A stretch of DNA of 64,000 nt from Rallus limicola (lineage: Eukaryota > Chordata > Aves > Gruiformes > Rallidae). This document shows positions 21,413 through 34,042 of the stretch, one piece after another (position 1 is the stretch's first letter; the number at the start of each line of letters is the position of its first letter). The notes below the pieces were generated by a model that ran no database searches, was not told the DNA's origin, and saw only the letters and a list, made by a program, of their open reading frames with translations. The DNA is taken from positions 690,001 through 754,000 of the forward strand of contig JAKCOZ010000018.1 in assembly GCA_022605955.1 (NCBI GenBank), written 5' to 3'. Made by a program: the position numbers and the translations under genes.

Positions 21413-23759
21413 GCCTGGTTAGCCCTTAAGAAAACTGGTTGTCAGAGGAGGTTGCTGGCACCAGGGAAAGGATTTGTTAACGTATCCTGCCAACAACCCC
21501 CTCTGCCCCTCAAGGAGAGGGGAACCAGACCTGTCTCAGCGATGTTCTTCATCCTTTCCCAGTTTGCTGAGTTTTCTCCTTACAGGTTTGGTCTGTGCCC
21601 GAGGAAGGTGGAGGAGCTGCTCTGAAAGGACAGAGCACATCTCTGCCTTAAGGACCAGAGTCCTCTCCAAAAGTTTAGGTGAGCATGCCTGCTCCAGGAC
21701 CAGGACAATTCCTGGCATCCAAGTGTCAACAGCTAACCAGTGGTGCAGTACCTCGAAGGACAAAAATCAAGGTCAAGAAAATGTTGAGGGTTGGGGTTTA
21801 TTTTTTCTTTTAAACATTGTTTTCCTCATGCCTTGCCTGAGGACCTGTCCTGATGGCCCCTTTGGTCCTCATGTCCTTCTCTCCTGTTGCAGCTCAACCC
21901 CAGCTCGGCTCTGGGTCTGGATTTGAAGAGCAGCAGGGATACTGACTGCCCTGTCCCCATTTCCTCCCCAGTTATTCAGTATACACAAAGTCCCCCGAGG
22001 CACACACACCATCAGAAACAGATTACAGGGTAGTAAGAGCACAGGGAGGAATCAGACACAGGTTTCTGTAAAACAGGGTGACCATGGGCACAAAATGAAG
22101 AGCAGGTAAGAGCTGCTTTCCCACCCAAGGGGAGCTGACACCTGGCTACAGCCAGACCTGCAGATAAGAAAGCCTTCCAACTCATTTGTTGTTGTTCTCT
22201 AAAATGTCATAGTCTATCTTTACTTGTAGTGCTACTGAATCTTGCACAACACTTCCAAGCTGGATCCTTTGAACTTTGCTAATCTCAAGCAGCATTTGCT
22301 CAAGAGAATTCGTTCTTCTCTCAGCTTTTAGCTCAGCCAGTTTTGTAGTGGGTTTGGCCATAAATGGTGTAGTGAGAAGTGCACAGAATCTGCAAAATCA
22401 TGATTATCAAAAAAATCCCTTCTTGAGTCCAGGATGTTTAGTGCCTGGCAGTCAGAGTTCACAAATATAACATGAAACAAAGCAAAACTTTAGATTTAGG
22501 AAGCTGGGCTAAGCTAGTCTCAAGGCTTATGTTGTAAAAGTTGGCAGAGGAGAAGCTGCCCGTGCAAGTCCTGGCCTTGCACAAAGGTGCTGGGAGAGCA
22601 AGGAAAAAAATAATCATGAAGTATAATGTAGCAGGCAGGGAATTCTTTATTAAAAATGAAACCAGCAGAAAAATCCAAATAGCTGTGGGCTCTGAGGCCA
22701 GTGGCTCCTGCCATCCCATCCACATTTGCTTGGCCAGGGAAGTTACCTGGCCCTTGGTGCTGCGGGGGAGCCCAGCATCACAGAGCATGGGATGCTCAGC
22801 CAGGGCACATCAGCACGAAGAGAACTTAGTGCCAAGGGTCTGCAGCAATAGTTACCCTGAGGACAGGGGATTCAGGATCTGTGACAGGGGATTCAGGATC
22901 TGGGGGGCTAGTTTCACCCAAATCAAGACAAGCCACAGCAAGTAGCACTTGAGAAGACAGTGGGGAAAACTCCAGGAGGTGTGGAAGAGCAAGATGAAGT
23001 CACAGGAGCGCAGCATCGTCACCTAGAGGGTAAGACAGAAGGTGACAACGGGGAAAAGGCAAATATTTAGACTAAACCTTCCTCTTTGAACAAGACACAG
23101 AGAGACAGAGCTTCTGTACAAACACTCTAAGAAAAAAGACACAATAACCAGAAGCATCAAGGGGAAAGCAATGCACCCAGGGAGCTGGACTTCCCACCTA
23201 CCAACAGCCAAGTTCAGAACTCCCTGAATAAAACCCCAAACACTTCCACGTGAGCAGGGCTCCCAGATCCAGCATGCTGGGGTCGGTTAAGCTGGCTGAA
23301 AAGCATCTTGGGCACTGGGACAGGGAGAGCTACAGGGTCAAAACCGACCATGGGCAAACACATGCCTGCCTCTCCCATATGAGCTATGCACACGAGCAGG
23401 CAGGCAGCGATGACCTCACTCTGTTTTCCACATTCACCCACAAAGATGCACAGGCAAACAGATTAGGCAGTCAGAAGCGTGCCATTTTACAGTCAAATTT
23501 GATTCAATCAGGCAAGCCAACAAATTCAAACTAGTTCTTGGGCAAAACACACCAGCCATAATTTCTGCCTCAGATGGCGACCATCAGGAACGAAAATCTG
23601 GTTTGCAAACGGCCTCTCCAAGCAGCACTGGTCCAGATACAGTTTCCATTTTCCAGAGCCTAAATACTGCTCTGGCATGCTTTACAGGAGCAGCTCAGCA
23701 GCGCAGCTAAAGCTTTCTCAAAACATCAAAGAAGCAGAACAGTAAAACCCATCAAAATT
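21413..23759. other. Unique non-coding DNA
   Basis: No gene is recognised. A 21-bp unit 'gacaggggattcaggatctg' plus one base is duplicated in tandem at 22862-22903. 22188-22500 is moderately AT-rich. No open frame here shows a known domain. Confidence 0.5.
22862..22903 (+). repeat. 21-bp tandem duplication
   Basis: Two adjacent copies identical except for the last base, probably a recent slippage or unequal-exchange event. Confidence 0.9.
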
Positions 23760-24310
23760 TTCCTAATCAAAACTACATGTAATTGTCAAGCGAAGGCAGA
23801 TAACAGAACTCGGGCAATCTCTGTGAACCCGCAGCTTCACTCAGACTTAGCAATTAAGCATCAGCAGCTGCCGTCAGAGGAGCTGTGAAACTGTGGGGTA
23901 AAAGTCACAGCTCGCCAGCACCAATTAGCTGCTAATGAACATCAGCAATCCCCCTGGTGAAGGGAGCTTGAGACAAAAAAACTAAGACCAAAATACCACC
24001 CACGCTTTATACCACCATAAACCGGCCCCTCCGCTGCAGGAGGATGCTCGGTGCTCCTGCCCTGCTGCATCCTGGTGGCTGAGGGGGAGCGTCCAGGCCA
24101 CGGGAGCCCATCAGATTAAACCCAACTGGAGGAGAAAAGGTTGGGTTTGAAGTGCTGCTTTTCCCAGGTCATTCAGCTGCACAAGGGAGGGAGCCAGCCG
24201 ATAATAATTTAAGCAGCGCTGCCATTACACGTGAAATCACAGCCTTAAAGGAAGTCAGTCAATTTAAACCCATTCCTGAAGGGGAATAATTAAACACTCC
24301 AAAGATGTGG
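23760..24310. promoter_or_regulatory. Candidate conserved non-coding element
   Basis: A mixed AT/GC block with spaced homeodomain cores and helix-loop-helix motifs: 'catgtaattgtcaag', 'cttagcaattaagcatcagc', 'caccaattagctgctaatga', 'cagctg' near 23865, and 'cagtcaatttaaacccattc' near 24260. The alternation of such motifs without repeats or coding is typical of vertebrate developmental enhancers. There is no direct evidence of conservation from one sequence. Confidence 0.3.
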
Positions 24311-27300
24311 GAGAATTTTAAGCAGTCAGCAAGGATTTGAGACAACATATCATTCCTACCCAGAATAAAAAAAGATAAAATGTAGGCAGGCAAAGCAGAC
24401 CGTTCGCTGCTCACTGAAGGGAGCCACGTCAAGAGAAGCCTCAGTCAATCAAAACAGGCTCACCTTTCCAGACCAAAAAGAGAAGTTTTGAAGAAAGGCC
24501 TGTGGTTGCACGGTCTGGCTCAACAATAGCTGCGTGTAGCCTGAGAGAAGATGTAAAAGTCTCAGGAAGAGGAAAATCTAAGCATGTGTATCCACAAATG
24601 GGTGGAATGTCTCTTAGTGGAGGGGCAGAAAGCCCAAAGGCTTCCATGGGAATCGCTGCACAGGTGATGTAGGCGTCTGGTGGTGGGTCTGACACATGTA
24701 GGGAAACCAGAGAGCAACAGAGGACCACCTCCTGCAGGAACACAGGTGCAGCAAGCAGCACTCTGCAGAAAAACTGCTAACAGGGAAGCAGTGTAAGAAG
24801 TTTTCAACGTCTCTGAAAACACTTGAGACTACTGGTTTCAGGAGACTACAAAGGGAACATCAGATCCATCCTGGGCTCCCAGATGTGAAAAGCCACGAGG
24901 ATGCAAAGCAGCAAACATTCTCACTTGTAAGTGTATCAGGATCTTGTGGGAAAGAAGTCTGAGTGCATGGGGGGAGCCACTAGTACCACTTGCCAGGGAT
25001 CTCTGCAGCACCTCATCCCTCCTTAGCCACTTGCAGAGAACTAATCAGCTTGGCTTCAACCTTAACCTGAGGAAAGCTCACCTGTGTGGAACAGGGGGAT
25101 GTTTGCAGGGAGAGGTGATGAGCCAGTGGTCCCCAGCAAAAAGGAGACTAAAATAGTCAGCACCTTTCTGTGTTTCAAATGATACCTGCGTGCAATATGG
25201 ATTATAAGAAGGTGCCTCTGTGAGCATTATTCGGTGGCAACAGTTCAATTTTAGTGCTCCTGTGAAGGATAGACCCAAGCCTCCAAAGATAACTAAAACC
25301 TGCTCTGAGCACAAGGCACCGTAACCACTCGGATGTTAAAAAAACCCCAAGAATCACAGAAAACAAGAAAATCTGTACATTTAGGAAAACAAAGCTCTGT
25401 GTAAGCTTTTTTCTTTAGAGGTAATTAATACGTTTTGGCATCTCAGTGACGTCTGACACAGCAGATAGTGTGCGGCACTCCAGGAGCAGTGAAACGATTG
25501 CATGGGGTGACCAGAAAGGCAGCTTGCCATGCACTGAGCGTTATGCCCCAAACAGGTGTTGACCTAGATAGAAGTGAGGAAATGGCTGGAAATATCAAAG
25601 GTTTTGTGTTTAGGGAACTTTTGCTCTTTCTGAATCTCTCAAAGTACTACAGAACTGTTAAAATTGGTGAATAAGTGAGAGTTCTTGGAAAAAGGCATGG
25701 AGGAAAGACATTATATGCCAATCTGCAGATCTCTGCAAAAGACAGAAACAAAGACCTCGCAGGAGAATGGGAGGAAGGTGCGTGAACTCTTATGAAAGTC
25801 AGTGACTTTTCCTTCAAAGGGGTAAAAGTAACCTATTAGAAGATCACACGCACAAAAATACAGCAGATGTTTCTTGTTGATGGGGGATGAACAACCAGCA
25901 GAAGCCAAAGAAAATATCTCCAGGCATCACCCATTTCACAATGTCTGTGGAAAGAACACGAAGATGAAATAGTAAAGAAAAAGGAAAAAATAAAAAAAGA
26001 GCAGCATTTTTCCAGGCAGTCTAAGGACATGGTCCAAGACCCATCAGCATTTACAGATTCTCCAAGAGCTTTGAAGTTTTCTGTCGTGTTGCAACATCTT
26101 GACCTCACTGATCTCAAGCTCACATTCAAAGGTAGTCAAATCAAAGGCAGTGACAACACTCAATGAGGCTGCGACAGGACTAGCAGCAATTACTTGAATC
26201 ACAGGGTTCAGTGATCAAGCCTGCCCAAAGCTCAGCTCAGCTTAGCCCCTGAAGCAACAAGGAAGGGACTTACTCAGGGGAGAGCTAAAGAAATCCCTTC
26301 ACGCCTACCACACCTCCCAGTGCACAGCAGGGGTTTTCCCCATGGAAGGAAAGGGATGCGTAGCTGCACAGGGCCCTTCATCCACCCAGCAACCATATCC
26401 CAGCCCTGCTGCTGCTTGGATGCTTCCCCAACAGAAGCTTCAATCCTTCGCAGCAGCTCCTGCTTTGCAAACAGCTTGGCCAGGTCAGCAGCTGATGATT
26501 CAGCAAACACAGCAGTAGAGCTCCCAGTACCAGCTAAAAGCACTGCAGCTACAGGACACAGACAGCTGATACGACACGAACACACTCCCCCAGTCCAAAT
26601 CCATCCAAGAGCTTCTGATGGCTTGACAAAAAGGTACTGACAGGTTGCAGGCTGCTCCGGTCTCCTCCGGCTGAGGCCTCCGTGTGGACGTGGACGCCAG
26701 GAAGCCAGCAGAAAATCCTGCGGCTGGTGTGAGGCCTGTGCTACCTCTGCTGGCTCCTTCAGCTGGCCCAGCCGAAATTTGCACACCGAGGTGTTCCAGC
26801 AATGCAGAGATTCCCTCCGACTGGATGACAGAAGATGGTCAGAAACTGATGAAAAGAGCATTGCTTTAAGCTCAGCGCCAGTACAAGGCGTGAACACTGG
26901 ATGAGGCCAGCTATAGGGCTCACCAGCACCTCGGGGGACTGTCCCTTCCCTTGCAAGGGCCATACCTAGCAGCCTGCAGTGCTTTATTTCTGCAAAAAAA
27001 TTACAAGTCCTGTTGGCAGCATCCACAGTTGCCATTTCCATGGATTCCAGTCCAATTTCTGTTACTGTCTCCCACTCCAGCACAATCCAAATGCTTGTGG
27101 AAGGGGGTTAATTTCTTAATTTAAGAATCATTAGTGAGAGAAATTGCACTGCGCAGCTGTCTCAGGTCTTCACTAAAATGTCTCTACCAGCTGAGGATTT
27201 GTGATTCAAGATGACCAGCTTTGTTCTCGTGTATTTGACACCAATAGCAATAGTCATTTTGGGTCAATTAAATGTTTTCTTCTTTGTTTATCACCATAGG

Positions 27301-27894
27301 TCTTTATAATATATCTGGCAGCATTAGTCCGTCTGAATAGGAGGACGCAGCATCCATAATGTATGTGAACTTGCAAATCACAAACAAGTGGATAAATACC
27401 AAAAGGCCTCACTTTCCCATCTGAATTCTTCATCTCCCCAGCTATTTGCTCACCCATCTAAGGGCCTCTCCAGCAGCATGAGGCGCAAGGTTTGCCTTCA
27501 TATAATGATTTCAAATACAGTTTTTAATTGCTTCTTTGTGCCCCTGAGAAGTCAGCCCCGTCAGCACAAAATTATTAGGTGTGATTACACAGCAAAAGCA
27601 AACACCGTTGCTGCATGTGCTGGCGTGCCCATCCTCGCTCCGCCAGACTGGCACAGGCAAAAGGAGCGTGGACTTCAGCTTCTGCTAGAAAGCAGCACTC
27701 ATAAGAGCAATTCCTCAGGAGCTTTTACTCTGCTTGTTAGCAGGAGCTAATACCCATGTTAATGCTATTGTTACTGTGCCCTAGAGCCAGCATGGTTACA
27801 GCAGCAGACACTGCAATCACTCCTTCATTTGGTTGTGTAGGCATGTCTGCTGTTTCAGTTAATAACCTCAGACTTGGCCTTAATTCAACATAGC
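24311..27894. other. Unique non-coding DNA
   Basis: No gene is recognised. The longest non-repeat open frame of the window (269 codons, 26274-27083, -) lies here. It has an amphipathic stretch reading DLAKLFAKQELLRRIEASVG but no domain that I recognise. A perfect 15-bp palindrome TTCTTAA-T-TTAAGAA is at 27113-27127 within an AT-rich block (27080-27330). 25970-26000 is an A-rich run. Confidence 0.45.
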
Positions 27895-28930
27895 CAGGTT
27901 GATCAAGCTTTTGACGCCGTCTCCCTCAGCATTCTCATTTGGAAGCTGAGGAAGTACGGGCTGGATGAAAGGACTATTAGATGGCTTGAAAATTGGCTGG
28001 GCCGCTAGGCTCAAAGCGTGGTAATCAATGGCTCAACATCTGGTTGGCAGCCAGTAATAAGCAAAGTGCCTCAGGGGTCAATACTGGGGCTGATATTGTT
28101 CAATATCTTCATCAGCTACCTGGGCGATGAGACAGAGCGCACCCTCAGCAAATTTGTGGACAGTACTAAATTAGAGAGGATGATTGACACAGCAAACAGT
28201 AGAGTTCCAATCCAGAGGGACCTTGAGAAACTTGAGGATGGGGCCAACAGAAACTCCATGGAGTTCAACAAGAAGTGCAAAATTATGCATGTGGGTCCTT
28301 ATTGTGCCTGGCATCAGTCCAGGCTGGGAACTGACGAGCTGCCAGGGCGAACAAGCCTCCAGCACACTCTCACTCTGAATAATGCAAAACTCATCCTGGG
28401 CTGCACTATGATGAGCAAAGCCAGTAGACTGCAAGAAGTCACTACCCCCTCTACTCAGTGTTGGGGACGGGGCATGTGCAATTTTGGGCCCCCAAGTTTA
28501 AGAGTGGCATGGGAAGAGCAGAGATGAGCCAACAGAGGCTATGAAGATGTTTGGGGTCTGTGGCTTATGGGCTGTGAGAAAAGGCTGGGGAGAGAGCCAG
28601 TCTACTCTGGCCAAGAGTAGGCTCAGGGATGATCCAACTGTGGCCTTCACTTACCCGAAGGACAGGCAGGAAGATGGAGGCACTTTTCTCAGAAGTGTCA
28701 GGTTATATTACAATGGCCACGCACAGCAGATTCGGAGGCTCAGGCTGGACCTGAGACAAGCCCAGTCCTAAGGAAGGTGGTAGGCTCCAGACCAGGCTTC
28801 TCAGAGAAGCAGTGAGAATTCCTTCCAGAGGTTTCCAAGACTTGACTGGACAACACCATGACCTGATCTGGCGTGAACAGCAGTCCTGCTCCAAGCAGTC
28901 ATCTTGACCAGAGACTCCTTCTCACCAACA
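27895..28930 (+). mobile_element. Older CR1 LINE with reverse-transcriptase remnant
   Basis: The longest CR1 copy in the window, covering the palm/thumb part of ORF2 to near the 3' end. From 27901 one frame reads DQAFDAVSLSILIWKLRKYG, then RWLENWLGR, then an in-frame stop (28006-28008). It then reads VVINGS.SGWQPVISKVPQG, LFNIFISYL and LSKFVDSTKLE to QRDLEKLE. The PQGS motif of reverse transcriptases is kept, but the catalytic F-A-D-D box has become FVDS, so the enzyme would be dead. Further frameshifts follow. The 3' UTR ('gaggtttccaagacttgac', 'gacctgatctggcgtgaac') ends near 28930 without a clean tail. It is more diverged than the 3155/8162/33618 group and is of a different subfamily. Confidence 0.92.
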
Positions 28931-31900
28931 CCTCCACAGCTATTCAGTTAAAGTCTAAAGTTCTCAGTTTTTTCAAAAAGCTAGCATATAGTCAGAAGTG
29001 TTGAGAAGATGATGCTCATGATCCAATTCACTGTCAAACCTGAGCCCTACAACCCCCTACCTCATCACAAGAGCAGCTGGTGGCAGAAGAGTGGCAGACA
29101 TCTTAGAGAGATGCATTGCTCTCAAATTAGAAGCAAATAAGAGAGTTACCATCCTTCCCAAGCTAAGTTACTCCACTGATTTACTGTGCCAGAAATGTGA
29201 ATTTTACTTGTAGACTTTTGTTAGCTCCTTATCCAGGCACAGAAATATGGCATCGTTTCATTCTGGGAATAAAGTTTTCTTCCAATATTAGCCCGGGGAG
29301 ATAATCAGAACACCTATCAGCTTCCTAATCTCATTATAAAACATTCTTCAAGTACCAACAGTTTCTTTTGTCACAAATCATATGCCCATAGATACACCAG
29401 ATTTTACCACCTGCTCACATTTTGAAGTAATTTAACTAAGGGGGGGGAAAAAAAGCCTTAGAATTCAGGGCTGATTAAATTCAAGTTATCGCTTACAACA
29501 CCTTTACTATTTCCCTGGACTTCCACAGAAACCAGGAATTTCTTGGCTGAGATGCAATTCCCCTTCCTAATGGTTACGACACTGGCTACTTGGCCATCAG
29601 ACCCCCAACTCTTTCATGCCTTCAACATCCCATCTCTGTGTCTTCGTTCTCGTAGCTAAGAGCCACTCATTATACTGGCAGCAGAAAGAGATGGGTTGTC
29701 TTCACCATGCAGGCATCAAAATTAAAATGTGATTAGAAAAAAGCAATGCCTTCAACACCCTCCTTGGGGGATGCCATGGCAAGAGCAGAATAACCCAACT
29801 TAATAGCTTTGCAAGACACTAGTGGCTCTGCTGCTGCAGGTGCCCAAGCCTGAACCCTTTCCAAAATCTCACCTCACAGCTACTCTGCAGTGATGTTTTG
29901 ACCTCTGGGAATACACACTGCAAATCAGTGTTCCAACTTTGCATCTTTCTACAAATTAATTCTGTTGAGACAGTGGATGATATTCCAATGATAACCCACC
30001 TCTCCCACTCTTTCTTCCACAATAAACCACTGACAGGATCTCCTGATGTGCTTTTAAATAGATCAAATTATATGTTTGCAAGTAATCATTTAAAAATAAT
30101 AATATCTTAGAAAAATCTACAGCATTGTTACAGAACAATGGGTTTAATTGATGAGGAATGAGGTATTTGCAAGCAATTTCATTCATTGCCTGTGCTGATC
30201 CTGGGCCTTGGAAACTCTGAAGGGTAAGTAAACTGGAAGAAGCTTTTTGAGGGTAATTTGAGTCCCCACACGTAAAAAAGTGAACAGAAGAGGTTGTATC
30301 TGAGAGCAATGCAGGATTAGGAAAGGCTGTCACTAAGGTTCAAGGCTGAGCCTCATTTACAGCCACAAAGACTGAAAAGCTGGGCTAATCTCAGGAGAAG
30401 CCAGCATCCCAGTTTGAGACCTAGGGGACTTTACAGGGAAAACTCATGGTCCACGGGAGAAAATTTAGGCAGTGTGTGCACACAAGCACAGGTCAGTCCA
30501 AAGCACTGCTGTTTTAAATGTTTGTCCTTGGAAGAAGATCTAAACAAGTCCTTTTTCTCCATCATGCTCCAAAATTGGGAGTCAAATCACAACCACCTCC
30601 CAAGAAGGGCATTGCTGAAAGGCAACAGAAGATTCCCACTGCAGCAACTCATGCTTTGTACTCTTACTTCTGCTGCCCTTCTCCCATGGACATTTATGCT
30701 TCATTTAATTATTAGAGCTTAATCATCTCTCCAAAATAAACTGCAGTCAGGCCTTTTCGCACCAGGAAACTTGGTTCTGTCCAAGTTCTTCCCTCCCTGC
30801 TCCTCCTGCAGTGCTTGGCACACAGCCTTTGCAAGTGCACGCTCCCAGCTTTACAGGAGAAGCTTTCCAAATTGAGGTGCACAGTTTCTTGCTCTCAGAA
30901 GTCCTCCCCTGAAAGGCTGTGCAAGTCTCCCTACCGAAAGCAGTATCACAAGAATGGAAGGACACCTTCCTATCTGTTGCCACCTTTATTTTCTGCCTGG
31001 TGCCACATTCACCTGTGGTACTAACTCTGCCACTTTTTGATCTCATCGTGCCCATGCTTGGGAGAGTCATCAGGCCCTGGTCTTGATGCAAGGCACCTCA
31101 TTTTGTCAGCCCTGAACTGCTCCAGAGCTGTCTTTGGATCATCTCCACCACAGCAGGATCTTGGACCACATCAAAACCAGTTACAGCTTTGACTGCTGCC
31201 TTTGCACAGTCTGCTTGACGCTGGGTTGGGATTCACCCACCTGCCTACAAGGATTCATGGCTCCTTCCTGCTTCTCCATACCCACAGATGATCCACCACA
31301 TTGTTGTGTGAGGACCCTCTTGCTGCAGTGCACTGTGCTCAGGCATCACCTACTCTTCCAAAAGTACAGTCAGATTTCTGATCGTAATCCCCACCTAAGT
31401 GTCCTCTAGCGAGCCTTTCTGCCATAAATTGGGATAGTAATGTGCTGTAATCACATAATTCCTGTCAGTAAAAGTAAACAAGAATGGCTGAGTGATTTCC
31501 AAGCAACACACTAATGGCTAAAGTAGGGAAAAAAAAGTCTCCTGGTTCACTTTTCTTTGAATCTTTCTTGAACGAGGCTTTTGCTGTTCATATTTATTGT
31601 AGGTTTTTTCCTCATTTTTAGGTTTATTTACCCAGAGCTAATGAATAACGCTGTGAACATATGCTATAAACCACCATTAAGATGAAATTTGGAGAAAAGA
31701 AAATTACTTTGGTGTGAGAGCTGAGACGATGTATAACTAGTAAATGTCCAGTACAGACATTTGAAGTCTTCTTAGGAGAGGTCTCTTGAGATTTCTTGGC
31801 CAAATAAAACGAGGTATGCTGTAGGAATTATCTCTTTGCAAAGTTATTCTCATTTTTCTAACAGTTTGGTGCAGATGCTGCTCAGGCAAAAGAGTCTACT

Positions 31901-33617
31901 ATGGACTTTTTCCACATTTAAGTCTTTGTATCTCATTTTTACTGATTACCACAGCTGTTAGAAGCAGCAAGGTAAGCAGTACTGGCAGATGATACCTTGT
32001 ATACCAATTTTAATGTGGTTTTCGTCCATCTTTCAATAAACTCTTGCAAGCAAATAAGCACATGTGAAAGAAACATTTGGGAAGAATTTAGTACAACACC
32101 AGCACAAAACTTGCTGGAAACTTGGGTTTGCAGAAGAGCCACGAATGACTCATTGTCAGAATGAAAGACATCAAGGAGGCTTTTCCAAAGCACAGCTGTC
32201 TAATATTATTCCATTTTCATTAGTGACCTGGGTGCTGCTCTGTAGAGGATGCTTATTAAACTGGATGGTGAGGAGGCCAGGAGGAGCTGCATACATACTG
32301 GAGGATGGGATTGGAGCCCAGAATATGTGTGAAAAAGATTTTTTTTTTATTGTTATTTTTATTAAAATGACACTAGCCAATTGGATAAGTGAAAGGTTCT
32401 CTACTGTGCTTGCAGAGGTTACACTAGCTCCTAAGCAAATACTGAATAATGGCTGTACAAGTGGGATCTGAAGTCCATTTCAGCAAACATCTGTTGACCT
32501 CCAGCAGACCTTGAGAATCATAAAGGAAAAAGGAGATGCAAGAAAAAGACAGGGAAAGCTAATCAGCCCCTAAGTCTGCCAGGTCTTGAGACAGTCCGCG
32601 AAAATGTTCAAATCCAGGGCCAGGCATTTGAAAGAATACAAAAGAGCATGGAGACAGAGGGTCTCAGTGTGGCAAGACACAGCTGGAGCCACAGAGCCAT
32701 GCACATTAACTCTGGGTTCGAAGGTGAAGCTGCCATAAACCCTTGGAAAGCACCACGAGGAAGCAGCCAAGCAACAGCAGCACACGTTGCCAAGACAAGC
32801 ACTAGGACATGAGGATGGAGTGCTTGCCCTCAGAAGTCAATCATCCTGGCAGGTATGCAAGCAGGCACAGCTTCTAGAGGACATCTGAAGGCCCCTGGGG
32901 CAGAGATCAGTCTTATGCACATGTAAGGTTTTGATAAAAGACCTGGGGGAAATCTCCAGGCACAGCTCCTTTGCCTCTCTTCAGAGCTGCTTAAACACAC
33001 AAAGACCTCTCCTGATCAAACCAGGGGCATTTACTTTTTTAGGGGGTGAGGTCCAAGTTGCTCTCAGAATGATTTTTAGAAGTTATTCCCCACTTCTGGT
33101 GGGGATAAGCAGTGAAATATCTCAGGCTCTGAAGGGACAGGCTGCACTTGCCTGTTGAATTCAGGATGTATTTTTGTATGATCTCAACTATTGATTACTT
33201 TCCTCACTCTAATATCGCTGCTCATGATTCTGGAGTCACATCAGTCACAGAACAACAAGCACCTTTTAAACAGAACACTATCTTCTGCCAGTTTAATGCA
33301 GGAGCTGGAAGAGGGGAACCCCTAAGAACCAGGATCTGATTTGAGTTTTCTTGGGATTCCCAGGGACAAAGGGTACAGGAAGCTAAATGTGTTTGACAGC
33401 TACAGAGAAGCTCAAGAGAGGAATATCTTTCTTGGAGTAACTGATGGCTTTCTTATGTCTAAAGGAGATGCCAGACTAGTTTTGCTTAGTGTCAGCACAA
33501 ACCAAGGAGCAAGAGTGCTTTTTGCCATGCTGCTGGTAAAAGAGAGAGATAAAACAATAAAAGAGAAAGATAAAAGGGATTTTTTTTCTGGTACAAAAAA
33601 GACAGGAATCTCTTGGA
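28931..33617. other. Unique DNA, moderately AT-rich, with a possible ancient CR1 scrap
   Basis: No gene is recognised. AT-rich spots with homeodomain-type cores lie at 30040-30120 ('caagtaatcatttaaaaata') and 31610-31700 ('agagctaatgaataacgctg'). 32340-32370 is T-rich. 32190-32300 may be a worn CR1 fragment (listed separately). Open frames are short and featureless. Confidence 0.5.
32190..32340 (+). mobile_element. Possible heavily degraded CR1 ORF2 fragment
   Basis: The stretch 'cattttcattagtgacctgg' followed by 'gatgcttattaaactggatg' resembles the CR1 ORF2 segment around the FNIFI.DL motif, and 'actggaggatgggattgg' follows. Similarity is short and the reading frame is broken, so this call rests on weak eye-matching. 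Confidence 0.25.
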
Positions 33618-34042
33618 AAGAGTCCAGAGGAGGGCCACAAGGATGATGAAGGGCCTGGAGCATCTCACCTACAAGGAAAGGTTGAGTGACCTGGGACTGT
33701 TCAGCCTGGAGAGAAGAAACCTGAGAGGGGATCTGATCAATGGGGATCAATAGCTGAAGGGTGGGACACAGGGGACATGGGCAGCCTCTTCTCAGTGTCT
33801 GTGGGGACAGGACAAGGGGCGATGGCCTCAAGCTGGAGCACAGGGAGTTCTGCACCAATCTGGGGAAGAACTTTTTCCCAGTGAGGGTGAGGGAGCCCTG
33901 GGCCAGGCTGCCCAGGGGGTGTGGAGTCTCCTTCTCTGGAGAGATTCCAGCCCTGTCTGGATGCTGACCTGTGTGCCCTGTCCTAGGGACCCTGCTCTGG
34001 CAGGGGTTGGACCCCATGGGCTCTGGAGCCCTACAATTCTGT
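33618..34042 (+). mobile_element. CR1 LINE fragment with a 12-bp loss near its 3' end
   Basis: Starts 'agtccagaggagggccacaa' in the ORF2 C-terminal domain. The frame reads [20 protein letters not shown] and [12 protein letters not shown], then reaches a stop and a frameshift. It shares nearly all bases with the copy at 8162-8592. At about 34027-34028 it lacks the 12 bases 'gtcccttccaac', giving 'ctctggagccctacaattct', and its tail after 'ttctgtga' is not CR1-like. This removes the most conserved block of the CR1 3' UTR. Confidence 0.95.

Noticed and set aside
25340..25370. 'aagaatcacagaaaac' as a CR1 - strand tail
   Set aside because: The similarity is only about 10 bases and no CR1 UTR block follows.
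32690..32740. 'gggttcgaag' resembling a tRNA T-arm
   Set aside because: No acceptor, D-arm or anticodon stem can be folded around it.
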